Below, piece by piece: positions 18,196 to 25,635 of a stretch of 64,000 bases of DNA. The notes under the pieces were generated by a model. That model was not told the DNA's origin and searched no databases. It saw nothing but the letters and a program-made list of their open reading frames with translations. The stretch spans positions 186,001-250,000 of the forward strand of contig JBOFYY010000159.1 of assembly GCA_051654905.1 (NCBI GenBank), written 5' to 3'. A program made the translations under genes and the position numbers. Each line of letters opens with the position of its first letter. Position 1 is the stretch's first letter. This stretch comes from JBOFIQ01 sp051654905 (GTDB lineage Bacteria > Actinomycetota > Actinomycetes > Propionibacteriales > Propionibacteriaceae).

Positions 18196-19253
18196 AGGTC
18201 AATCCGATCTGACACTGCTGCGCTATCAAAGGTAGCCATATCGTTAAGAATACGTGCTCCACCTTGGACAAGAGGTACCGCACATAGGGCGCCAGTACCT
18301 TCCCCTAGTCGTAAACCTAATGAGACTAGGGGAGTTAACCTCAACTGAGCATGAGCTACAGCAATACCTGGTTCAGCTCCTACATGACCAGCAATCAAGT
18401 AACCAGTTATCTCAGGGCACAGTCGCTGTGTAACCAGAGCGGCGGCACAAGCAATAATCCCATCAAGCACGATAGGGATATTTTTACTTGCTGCGCCAAG
18501 ATATAGCCCTACCATGGCAGCATGTTCTAAACCGCCCAGCGCAGCAAGTAATTCAATAGGGTCAGTTAACTTTTGATGGCGCAACAAACCAGCGGCGACA
18601 ACCTGCTGCTTACGTAGCAGCATCTCATCACCAGCATCAGCACCTCTACCTGTCACTAAGGCTGGATCAGAGCCAGTAAAAGCAGCAATAAGAGCTGCTG
18701 CTGGGGTGGTATTTCCGATCCCTACTTCACCGGGGAGAATTAGGTTAGCGCCGCCTGAAATCTCCTCGTGAGCAATCGATATGCCAGTTTCGATAGCAGC
18801 ACGAGCCTCAGCGATAGTTAAGGCTGGCTGCACTGTGAAATCAGCGGTACCGGCACAAATACGACGGTCCTCTACGCCGGCGCTAGCTGGAAGTGGCGTC
18901 AGCATACCTAGATCGATGACTCGCATCGTAGCCCCCATACTGCGAGCAAGTACAGATCCACCAGCGCCACCAGCAGCGAGGTTGCTGGCCATCTGCAAAG
19001 TAACTGCTTGCGGCCACGGTGAAATATGGTGCCGGTAAATACCGTGATCGCCAGCAAAAATGATTAGCGAAGGATGCGTTGGGACAGGTGGTGGGCATTG
19101 CTGGGCAATAGCACAAAGCTGGTTCCCGACAGTTTCTAGCATTCCTAGTGAACCCGGAGGTTTGGTGAGCGTCAGCTGATGTGCTTCAGCTTGATGGAGA
19201 TATTGCTCATCGATAGGGAAGATCGCCGCTAAGGTTTCATCGAGAAGACTCAC
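18192..19253 (-). CDS. cobT: Nicotinate-nucleotide-dimethylbenzimidazole phosphoribosyltransferase
   Basis: CobT makes alpha-ribazole phosphate from dimethylbenzimidazole and nicotinate mononucleotide. The 353-aa protein has TLTKPPGSLGMLE near the N-terminus, FAGDHGI, GEVGIGNTTPAAALIAA, and the catalytic-glutamate motif GLRLGEGTGA close to the C-terminus. It overlaps the upstream cobB fusion by four bases. Confidence 0.96.
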   Translation of the reverse strand: MSLLDETLAAIFPIDEQYLHQAEAHQLTLTKPPGSLGMLETVGNQLCAIAQQCPPPVPTHPSLIIFAGDHGIYRHHISPWPQAVTLQMASNLAAGGAGGSVLARSMGATMRVIDLGMLTPLPASAGVEDRRICAGTADFTVQPALTIAEARAAIETGISIAHEEISGGANLILPGEVGIGNTTPAAALIAAFTGSDPALVTGRGADAGDEMLLRKQQVVAAGLLRHQKLTDPIELLAALGGLEHAAMVGLYLGAASKNIPIVLDGIIACAAALVTQRLCPEITGYLIAGHVGAEPGIAVAHAQLRLTPLVSLGLRLGEGTGALCAVPLVQGGARILNDMATFDSAAVSDRIDL

Positions 19254-21751
19254 TGTTGTTCCTTAAGTTGAACAAGAGCGGCAACGAAAGCAGACATAGT
19301 GGCTTCATCGCGTTGCGCTATACGAATCCATGAAGTGCCCAAACCGGGGAAAGATTCGCCCCGACGTACTGCAAAACCTAGCTTAGCTAGTGATTCGCGT
19401 ATTGGAAGATCGCCCAATGTAGCGCAATCTACCAGTAGGAATGGGGTAGCGGGAGTTCCGACGACTGGGAAGCCAGCTTCTCGTAGTTTGGTCACTAATT
19501 GTTTGCGAGGAGCGATGAGGGATTGTGCCCAGCTATTGGCTGCGGCAGTTGCAGTATCGCTAGAGCAAGCAATCATCGCGTCAGCAGCAGGTGTGGATAC
19601 CGACCAAGGAGGCTGTATTGCAGCAAGTTTTGCAATTAACTTAGGATCTCCGACGACGTAGCCAGCTCGAATCCCAGCTAATGACCAAGTTTTCGTCAAT
19701 GAACGAATAACTAGAATCCCAGCCATATTATTGCTGATCATCGATTCAGTTTCGTCAGGAACCGCATCCATGAAAGCTTCATCTACCAGAACGATGCGAT
19801 CGGGGGTTGCTAGAGAACCAATAGCGCGGCGTGAGTGAAGTGCCCCAGTTGGGTTCGTGGGATTTCCAATGGCAACTAGAGCGCTGTTATCACTTTGGAT
19901 CTGCGGTAACACTGGAGCTAATGAGAAACTTTCTGCAGCAGTTAGTAGTAGGCGGTTAATCTTCCAGCCAGCACTACGTAGAGCTTGTTCTGGCTCTGTG
20001 AATTGCGGGTGCACGATAGTTGCAGTAGCTGGCCCGAACGCTTGGGCAATAAGAGTGAAGGCTTCTGCCCCGCCAGCGGTGGGTAACACCATATCGACGG
20101 GAACTTTATGTCGAGCAGCGATAGCTTCACGAGCTTTGGTTACATCAGGATAACGAGCCCACTGACTAGCACCGGAAATGAGCGTTTCTTGCAGCCAAGC
20201 AGGGGGAGTAGCATCCCTCACATTGACGGCAAGATCTATCAATCCGGGTACGGCATCTTGATCCCCGTGATGTCGTAAATCTGGTTCGTCAGCTGGGACA
20301 GAAGCAGGCGGAGGCAGAATCTGGTTACGGGCTGCTTCCCACGGCTGCAATTGTTGCGCAGAGCGCTGTGCTTTATGCGAAGCTGCTGCTGCTGCGAAAC
20401 GTTGGCAGATCTGTGGATGTCCGGCCCAATGAATATGCTGGTAGGTGGCTAATAGCGTCGAAGTGCCGGTATTTGCAGGATCTACGCAGATACCTTCCCC
20501 AGTATTGTCTCCTCGATTGAAGGCTGTCAGATAGCCATCATCAAAGGTTGTGACAGTGCGATGGAACTCGTGGGCAGTAAGAGTGGTTCCAGCCTCGCCA
20601 GCTAACGAATCATGCTCACAGCTGATGTCGTGGTAACGCAAAGTTAGTGTCTTAGTCATGACTGCGTCCGCGTCGATTGCACCAGCCATTTCTGCTCCGT
20701 CAAGGGTGCGACACAAATACAGTAAACCAGCACATTCGGCGATAGTAGGAAGCCCAGATTTCACTGCACGGGAGATATCAGTTCGCAGGGAGATATTTGC
20801 CGATAATGCGGCAGCATGTTCTTCAGGGAATCCGCCGCCGATAAGTAACCCGTCAATATCGCTAGGCAATTGCAGATCGCAGATAGGGTCGATAGGAACA
20901 GGTTCACAGCCAGCAGCTCGTAGTAGATCATCAGTTTCGGCGTAGCGGAAAGTGAAAGCTCGACCAGTTGCAACAGCGATTCGAGGACGTCCGGAAACAG
21001 GTGTTACTTCAGCAGCAGGATTCCAAGGTTCACTAGTTAGCTCGGGGGCGCTCTGGGCCAATGCCAAAATAGCGTCAAGGTCACAATTATCTGTGACCAG
21101 TTGCGTTGCTGCTGCCAGTACCGAACTGGATTTGGCTAGTTCGGCAGCAGGAATAAGGCCTAGGTGACGAGAAGGTGCTTGTACGGTAGAACTTTTGGGA
21201 AGTGTACCTACGACTGGAAGCCCATCAGCTTCAAGAATACGACGGATTTCAGCGATATTACGGGCTGATCCACATCGATTAAGTAAAACTCCAGCTACTT
21301 TAACAGCGGGGTCATGGTGTGCCATGCCAGCAGCAACTGCAGCAACGGTACGAGAAGATTTAGAAGCGTCTAGAACCAACAGAACCGGTGTTTGTGTCAG
21401 AGCGACAACGTGAGCACTAGAACCAAAAGCTCCGCCACCTATCGCATCAGTGCCAATCCGGCCGTCGAATAGCCCCATCGCACCTTCGAGAATGGCAATA
21501 TCAGCTCCTGCAGCTCCATGCGCAAGTAGCGGCGCTATTCGATCTTCGCCACACAAGTGAGGATCAAGATTGCGTCCTACTCGGTGGGCTGCCATCGTAT
21601 GAAAACCCGGATCAATATAGTCTGGTCCAATTTTGAAAGGTGCTACGACAAGGCCACGGGCATATAGGGCACCTAGTAAACCAATAGTGGCAGTAGTTTT
21701 ACCTTGGCTGGAAGCGATAGCGCCTAATGCCAAACGAGGGACGGTTACCAT
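19250..21751 (-). CDS. cobB: Fusion of cobyrinate a,c-diamide synthase and class I/II PLP aminotransferase (threonine-phosphate decarboxylase type)
   Basis: One 833-aa frame carries two enzymes. Residues 1 to about 455 are CobB/CbiA: P-loop ASSQGKTTAT (13-22), DYIDPGFH, EGAMGLFDG, and a type 1 glutaminase half with nucleophile Cys340 (IAECAGLLYL) and HIHW near 440. A linker (about 456-500) follows. Residues about 505-833 are a fold-type I PLP enzyme with PTAGGAEAF, GNPTNPTG (629-636), VDEAFMD and the PLP lysine Lys687 in SLTKTWSLAGIRAGY. The second half resembles CobD/CobC-type L-threonine-O-3-phosphate decarboxylase, which would supply aminopropanol phosphate for CbiB. No frameshift or internal stop is seen. 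It overlaps cobO by seven bases. Confidence 0.93.
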   Translation of the reverse strand: MVTVPRLALGAIASSQGKTTATIGLLGALYARGLVVAPFKIGPDYIDPGFHTMAAHRVGRNLDPHLCGEDRIAPLLAHGAAGADIAILEGAMGLFDGRIGTDAIGGGAFGSSAHVVALTQTPVLLVLDASKSSRTVAAVAAGMAHHDPAVKVAGVLLNRCGSARNIAEIRRILEADGLPVVGTLPKSSTVQAPSRHLGLIPAAELAKSSSVLAAATQLVTDNCDLDAILALAQSAPELTSEPWNPAAEVTPVSGRPRIAVATGRAFTFRYAETDDLLRAAGCEPVPIDPICDLQLPSDIDGLLIGGGFPEEHAAALSANISLRTDISRAVKSGLPTIAECAGLLYLCRTLDGAEMAGAIDADAVMTKTLTLRYHDISCEHDSLAGEAGTTLTAHEFHRTVTTFDDGYLTAFNRGDNTGEGICVDPANTGTSTLLATYQHIHWAGHPQICQRFAAAAASHKAQRSAQQLQPWEAARNQILPPPASVPADEPDLRHHGDQDAVPGLIDLAVNVRDATPPAWLQETLISGASQWARYPDVTKAREAIAARHKVPVDMVLPTAGGAEAFTLIAQAFGPATATIVHPQFTEPEQALRSAGWKINRLLLTAAESFSLAPVLPQIQSDNSALVAIGNPTNPTGALHSRRAIGSLATPDRIVLVDEAFMDAVPDETESMISNNMAGILVIRSLTKTWSLAGIRAGYVVGDPKLIAKLAAIQPPWSVSTPAADAMIACSSDTATAAANSWAQSLIAPRKQLVTKLREAGFPVVGTPATPFLLVDCATLGDLPIRESLAKLGFAVRRGESFPGLGTSWIRIAQRDEATMSAFVAALVQLKEQQ

Positions 21752-22347
21752 TCGATGCCTGCCTGTCCTTTAGCTCCTTTATCAAAAGGATGCTTTATTT
21801 TCGTCATTTCGGTAACTAAGTCAGCAGCTTCTACGAGTGCTGCGGGAGCTCCTCGCCCAGTAACAATGACGTGCTGATAGCCGGGGCGGTTACGAAGAAC
21901 ATCAATGACCTCATCGGTGTCGAGCCATCCGCGGCTGAGGGTATAGGTGAACTCATCAAGAACATAAAGATCATGGGTTTGTGCAGCTAGTAGCGCGCGA
22001 ACATGATCCCATCCTTGCCGCGCCAACTCTGCTTGATCGATATCGGCGGTAGAACGCAACCAAGTCCAGCCTGCTCCCATTACCTCCCAAGTTACTGGTC
22101 CGCCGACGCCAGTTGCTTGATGGAGGTGCCCCAATTCCTCTAGGGCAGTACGTTCTCCGACATGCCATTTTGCTGATTTTACGAATTGGAAAACTCCAAT
22201 GGAGAACCCTTGCGACCAACCGCGTAATGCGGTGCCGAATGCGGCTGTCGATTTGCCTTTGCCTTCTCCAGTATTGACGATAAGTCTGGGCTGGCGGCGT
22301 AGCTCGCGAGTGCTGGGGCCTGTGGTAGTAGGGGGGACGCCTTTCAT
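21745..22347 (-). CDS. cobO: Cob(I)alamin / cobyrinic acid a,c-diamide adenosyltransferase (BtuR/CobO type)
   Basis: It adds the adenosyl group to the reduced corrinoid. The 200-aa protein has the family P-loop NTGEGKGKSTAAFG (about 25-38), FQFVKSAKWHVGERTAL, GWTW, the DLYVLDEFTY Walker B-like stretch and VTGRGAP, ending MTKIKHPFDKGAKGQAGIEW. That tail is the conserved C-terminus of the family. It starts four bases inside the end of cobQ. Confidence 0.96.
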   Translation of the reverse strand: MKGVPPTTTGPSTRELRRQPRLIVNTGEGKGKSTAAFGTALRGWSQGFSIGVFQFVKSAKWHVGERTALEELGHLHQATGVGGPVTWEVMGAGWTWLRSTADIDQAELARQGWDHVRALLAAQTHDLYVLDEFTYTLSRGWLDTDEVIDVLRNRPGYQHVIVTGRGAPAALVEAADLVTEMTKIKHPFDKGAKGQAGIEW

Positions 22348-23798
22348 GACTGCTCCTTGGCAAGATTAAGTAGTGCGGTAACGTCAAGATGTTCGTCGAC
22401 AGCGTCAGCAAGAGTTTCGATCATCATCTCGCGACGATCGCTGTATCCGGGGGTATCAGGGGCAGGGGTCCAGCTGCGTCCCACTGCTTGAGCCATTTCC
22501 GATAGCCAGGCTCTTCGGAAAGAATCACATTCAAAAGCACCGTGCCATAACGTACCGAAAGTATTTTTGACGCGACAGCCGTCTAAGAAAGGCTCGGCAG
22601 CGCCATTGACCTGACAGATTCCGTGATGAATCTCATAGCCATCAACTTGATGTTCTCGCCACTGTCCTTGTGGACGAGCTAGGATCTTTTCTTCCCCGAA
22701 AAGCACAGAAACTGGAAGTGCTCCCAACCCAGCTACTAGCCCATTTTTTGATTCGATATCGTCATCAATAGTGTCTGCGAGCATTTGATAGCCACCACAA
22801 ATGCCAACGATCGGACGACCAGCTTGGTGACGAGCCACGATCACTTCAGCAATGCCTTCGCGGTGTAACCATGCTAGATCATCGACAGTTGATCTAGAAC
22901 CAGGGATAACCACAATGTCAGCGCCAGCAATAATACGGGGATCTGTGGTAACCATGACATGAACACCTGGTTCGTTGGCTAGTGCATCGACGTCGGTAGC
23001 ATTAGAGATTCGCGGTAGGCGCACCACAGCAATCCGAAGATCGCTATCGCCAATGTCTAGAGATTCGTTACGCCATCTGCCTACTTCCAGCGCGTCTTCG
23101 CCGTCGAGCCATACCCCGTGGAGCCATGGCAAAACACCAAAGTTACGTAACCCGGAGCGGGAAGTAATATCGATAAGGCCGGGAGCTAGAACGCTACTAT
23201 CGCCACGAAATTTGTTGATGATGTATCCAGAAAGTAGCCCCCGGTCAGCATCTTCAAGTAACGCCCAGGTTCCGTAAAGGCTCGCAAGAACCCCACCACG
23301 ATCGATATCTCCTACCAGTACTACGGGCAGGTTGAACGCGCGAGCTAACCCCATATTGACGTAATCCCCAGCACGAAGATTTATTTCTGCCGGAGATCCG
23401 GCTCCTTCGCATAACACTAGTTCGTGACTAGCTGCGAGTTCTTGGTAAGCAGCATGGGCAGCTTCTTTGAGGTGAGCACGTCCGGTTGCATATTGTCCGG
23501 CTTCGAGTACCCCATCGGGACGTCCTCGGGTCACCACAAAACTACGACGATCAGTCCCCGGCTTCAGCAGCACCGGATTCATCGCACTGCTGGGTTCTAC
23601 CTTGGCTGCTTGCGCTTGTAGGTATTGAGCGCGGCCGATTTCAGATCCGTCGCGGCAAACCATGGAGTTATTACTCATATTTTGTGCTTTATAAGGCACT
23701 ACATCTACGCCACGACGTACTAATGCGCGGGCTAGTCCAGTGACGACAAGTGACTTGCCAGCATCTGAAGAAGTTCCCGCAATTAAGAGACCGCTCAT
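22344..23798 (-). CDS. cobQ: Adenosylcobyric acid synthase
   Basis: CobQ amidates side chains b, d, e and g of adenosylcobyrinic acid a,c-diamide. The 484-aa protein starts MSGLLIAGTSSDAGKSLVVT (P-loop), then VVPYKAQNMSNNSMVC, GLLSGYIINKFRGD, and a glutaminase domain with IPGSRSTVDDLAWL and nucleophile Cys in GICGGYQML, ending in a WHGAFECD histidine motif. Overlaps at both ends suggest tight coupling within the operon. Confidence 0.96.
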   Translation of the reverse strand: MSGLLIAGTSSDAGKSLVVTGLARALVRRGVDVVPYKAQNMSNNSMVCRDGSEIGRAQYLQAQAAKVEPSSAMNPVLLKPGTDRRSFVVTRGRPDGVLEAGQYATGRAHLKEAAHAAYQELAASHELVLCEGAGSPAEINLRAGDYVNMGLARAFNLPVVLVGDIDRGGVLASLYGTWALLEDADRGLLSGYIINKFRGDSSVLAPGLIDITSRSGLRNFGVLPWLHGVWLDGEDALEVGRWRNESLDIGDSDLRIAVVRLPRISNATDVDALANEPGVHVMVTTDPRIIAGADIVVIPGSRSTVDDLAWLHREGIAEVIVARHQAGRPIVGICGGYQMLADTIDDDIESKNGLVAGLGALPVSVLFGEEKILARPQGQWREHQVDGYEIHHGICQVNGAAEPFLDGCRVKNTFGTLWHGAFECDSFRRAWLSEMAQAVGRSWTPAPDTPGYSDRREMMIETLADAVDEHLDVTALLNLAKEQS

Positions 23799-24799
23799 CG
23801 ACGGTTCCTTTCGTCATGGCGACGCGATCGCATCGCAAGAGTTGTCAATGTGACACCAGCTAGGGCAGTCGCCCCTACTGTCACTGCTCGCAATAGTTTT
23901 GCGGCACGGCGTGCATCAGCAGGTTCTGGACGTGGCCCATCCCCTAACAGACCTCGATCTTCAACGCGTCCGCCAGAGTACACGTTACGTCCGCCTAACG
24001 TGACGTTAAGAGCTCCCGCCCAAGCAGATTCGCACCAACCGCCGTTAGGGGAGGGGTGTTGGTTAGCATCGCGGAGCATTATTTTCCAGGCTTGGATTGG
24101 ATCACCAGATACGGTACGAGCGCATAAACAGCCAAGCGTTCCGGTGATTCGTGCGGAGATCCATGCGGCGGCATCGTCGAGGCGTGCTGAAGTAGCCCCA
24201 AAGTTTTCGTAACGGGAATTGTGGTGCCCAATCATCGCATCAAGTGTGTTGATAGCTCGATGAGTTACGATTCCGGGGATACCAGCGATAGCTACCCAAA
24301 ATATTGGGGCTACGACCGCGTCGTTAGCATTTTCGGCTATGGATTCTACTGCGGCTCGGGTTAATTCTGAGGATGACAGATCATCAGCTAGTCGGCCACA
24401 TAGGTGGCTTAGTCGCGCCCGGCTTTGGCTAAGGTCGCCAGCTTCTAAAAGATCAGACATAATCATGCCTTCACGCGCTAGTGAAGTGGCTCCCACACAT
24501 GCCCAGGTTGATAGCGCGGTAGCGGCAAGATAGGTCAGGCGATGGCGTCGAGATAACTGCTCTAGCACCCAACCTCCAATAGCTACGGGTGCGACTGCTG
24601 TTGTCCAAAATAGGGTGCCGCGGGTGACAGAATCTGCCCAGCAACGTTTTTCTAGCCAGAGTGCCCAATTGCCGAAACCAGCGACCGGATGCCAGCGCTG
24701 TGGATCACCAACATAAGTATCAATAATGATCCCCAAGGCGACAGCAGCGCCGCGAGTGGCTAGGGTTCCTGCATGCCCCGGTTTTATTTTGTTCGCCAC
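23795..24799 (-). CDS. cbiB: Adenosylcobinamide-phosphate synthase
   Basis: CbiB/CobD attaches (R)-1-amino-2-propanol O-2-phosphate to adenosylcobyric acid. I set the start at the GTG at 24799 because GGAGGAC sits six bases upstream on the minus strand; the open frame continues to 24880 but with non-conserved residues. The protein is 334 aa with IIDTYVGDPQRWHPVAGFG near the N-terminus, IAENANDAVVAPIFWVAIAG, and DDAAAWISARITG, plus several membrane segments. Its start lies inside the 5' end of the plus-strand phosphatase (24773), so the two genes overlap head to head by 27 bases. First recognised gene of the cob operon. Confidence 0.93.
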   Translation of the reverse strand: MANKIKPGHAGTLATRGAAVALGIIIDTYVGDPQRWHPVAGFGNWALWLEKRCWADSVTRGTLFWTTAVAPVAIGGWVLEQLSRRHRLTYLAATALSTWACVGATSLAREGMIMSDLLEAGDLSQSRARLSHLCGRLADDLSSSELTRAAVESIAENANDAVVAPIFWVAIAGIPGIVTHRAINTLDAMIGHHNSRYENFGATSARLDDAAAWISARITGTLGCLCARTVSGDPIQAWKIMLRDANQHPSPNGGWCESAWAGALNVTLGGRNVYSGGRVEDRGLLGDGPRPEPADARRAAKLLRAVTVGATALAGVTLTTLAMRSRRHDERNRR

Positions 24800-25318
24800 G
24801 GTGAGTCCTCCTGGAATGTCGAAAAGCGTTTGCAAGGACAGACGATGCAGGTGCCGTTGACGGAAAAAGGTTGGGAGCAAGCTGCGCAGGTTGCAGCTGA
24901 GTTAGCCGAGCGTGATTTAGGCGCCACTATGCTATTGAGTAGCGACCAAGATCGAGCTATGCAGACTGCTGAAGTTATCGCTGCCCGTTTGGGGTTGCAA
25001 GTGGTGGCAGAGCCAGCGTTGCGCGAGCAGTCATTAGGTTCGTTGGAAGGCAAACGGCATGACGAGCTCGTCGCTGAACCTACGCCAACAGGTATGGATA
25101 TTTCTGAGATCCGGTGGGGCGGCGGTGAATCTATCGCTGATGTGTATCTACGCATGACAGCTCTTCTAGAGCGAATCAGAGAATACGATGTTGATTCGAT
25201 CATCATGGTGTCCCATGGTGATGCAATTCGGGTGGCGCTAGCTGCGGCAGCAGGTGTTGGGCATCGCAATGTTGCATGGATAAAAATTGGCAATGGTGAA
25301 GTGGTAGCAGTTTCATGA
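24773..25318 (+). CDS. Histidine phosphatase family protein
   Basis: A 181-aa member of the phosphoglycerate mutase-like superfamily. The phosphohistidine motif is FVRHGESSW with His9, and the second catalytic histidine lies in MVSHGDAIR near residue 147. LTEKGWEQA, SSDQDRAMQTAEVIA and EQSLGSLEGK are also typical. Next to a cob operon, alpha-ribazole phosphatase (CobC) is an obvious guess, but it is on the opposite strand and general members are common in actinobacteria, so the substrate is open. The start is within six bases of the conserved motif, so upstream extension is unlikely. The cob leader RNA would be antisense to the whole gene. Confidence 0.88.
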   Translation: MPRFYFVRHGESSWNVEKRLQGQTMQVPLTEKGWEQAAQVAAELAERDLGATMLLSSDQDRAMQTAEVIAARLGLQVVAEPALREQSLGSLEGKRHDELVAEPTPTGMDISEIRWGGGESIADVYLRMTALLERIREYDVDSIIMVSHGDAIRVALAAAAGVGHRNVAWIKIGNGEVVAVS

Positions 25319-25326
25319 TGAATCAT
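24784..25326 (-). other. Riboswitch-led open frame antisense to the phosphatase (leader ORF?)
   Basis: A 180-codon open frame on the minus strand starts at ATG 25326, eight bases after AAGGA (25339-25335), which itself lies in a hairpin directly behind the cobalamin riboswitch. It runs antisense to the full phosphatase gene and stops at 24784, 16 bases past the cbiB start. The product (MIHHETATTSPLPIF...) is Ser/Arg/Ala/Thr-rich and matches no family I know; composition alone looks like an antisense shadow. The strong ribosome binding site and the overlap with cbiB make a translated leader possible. Treat it as uncertain. Confidence 0.3.
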
Positions 25327-25334
25327 TGCTACTA

Positions 25335-25367
25335 TCCTTCCCCTCGCTAGAGCGCCGTAGGGAGGGG
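25335..25367 (-). promoter_or_regulatory. SD-sequestering hairpin behind the cobalamin riboswitch
   Basis: On the minus strand CCCCTC (25367-25362) pairs with GAGGGG (25345-25340), which is contiguous with AAGGA at 25339-25335. Pairing would hide the ribosome binding site of the ATG at 25326. This looks like a translational expression platform. Confidence 0.55.
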
Positions 25368-25404
25368 CAAACGCCCACCTGTCCGTCGCAGATGTGGTGA
25401 TATG

Positions 25405-25500
25405 AGTTCGATAGAGGCGACCGGGCTCGTCTTTTTAGGACACACCGTTGCGCAGACAGCGTCGGGTTCGCACCGACTTCGCTCCAACGATCACTATCGG
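25405..25500 (-). promoter_or_regulatory. Cobalamin riboswitch of the cob operon
   Basis: Read on the minus strand, the core shows GCGAAGTCGGTGCGAA then CCCGAC (GTCGG/CCGAC stem), GCTGTCTGCGCAACGGTGTG, and the B12-box-like GACGAGCCCGGTCGCCTC. CGATAG at the 5' side can pair with CTATCG at the 3' side to close it. This is the class-I cobalamin riboswitch pattern. The next minus-strand element is an SD-containing hairpin (25340-25367), and the first cobalamin gene, cbiB, begins about 600 bases further on. Confidence 0.88.
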
Positions 25501-25635
25501 CTGTGCCGATGGTTTAACCTTAAGCTATGGGAGTCTATTCGTAAGACACGGGTGAGATAGTGGATAGGTATTTTCGCTGTAACTAAGGCTCAGATTGCGT
25601 GCAGGCTGCGCGCAAGACATAAGGTCGATAGACTA

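Noticed and set aside
23795..24880. Longer CbiB from 24880
   Set aside because: The extra 27 residues lie deeper inside the phosphatase gene; GTG 24799 has a strong GGAGG and a conserved N-terminus.
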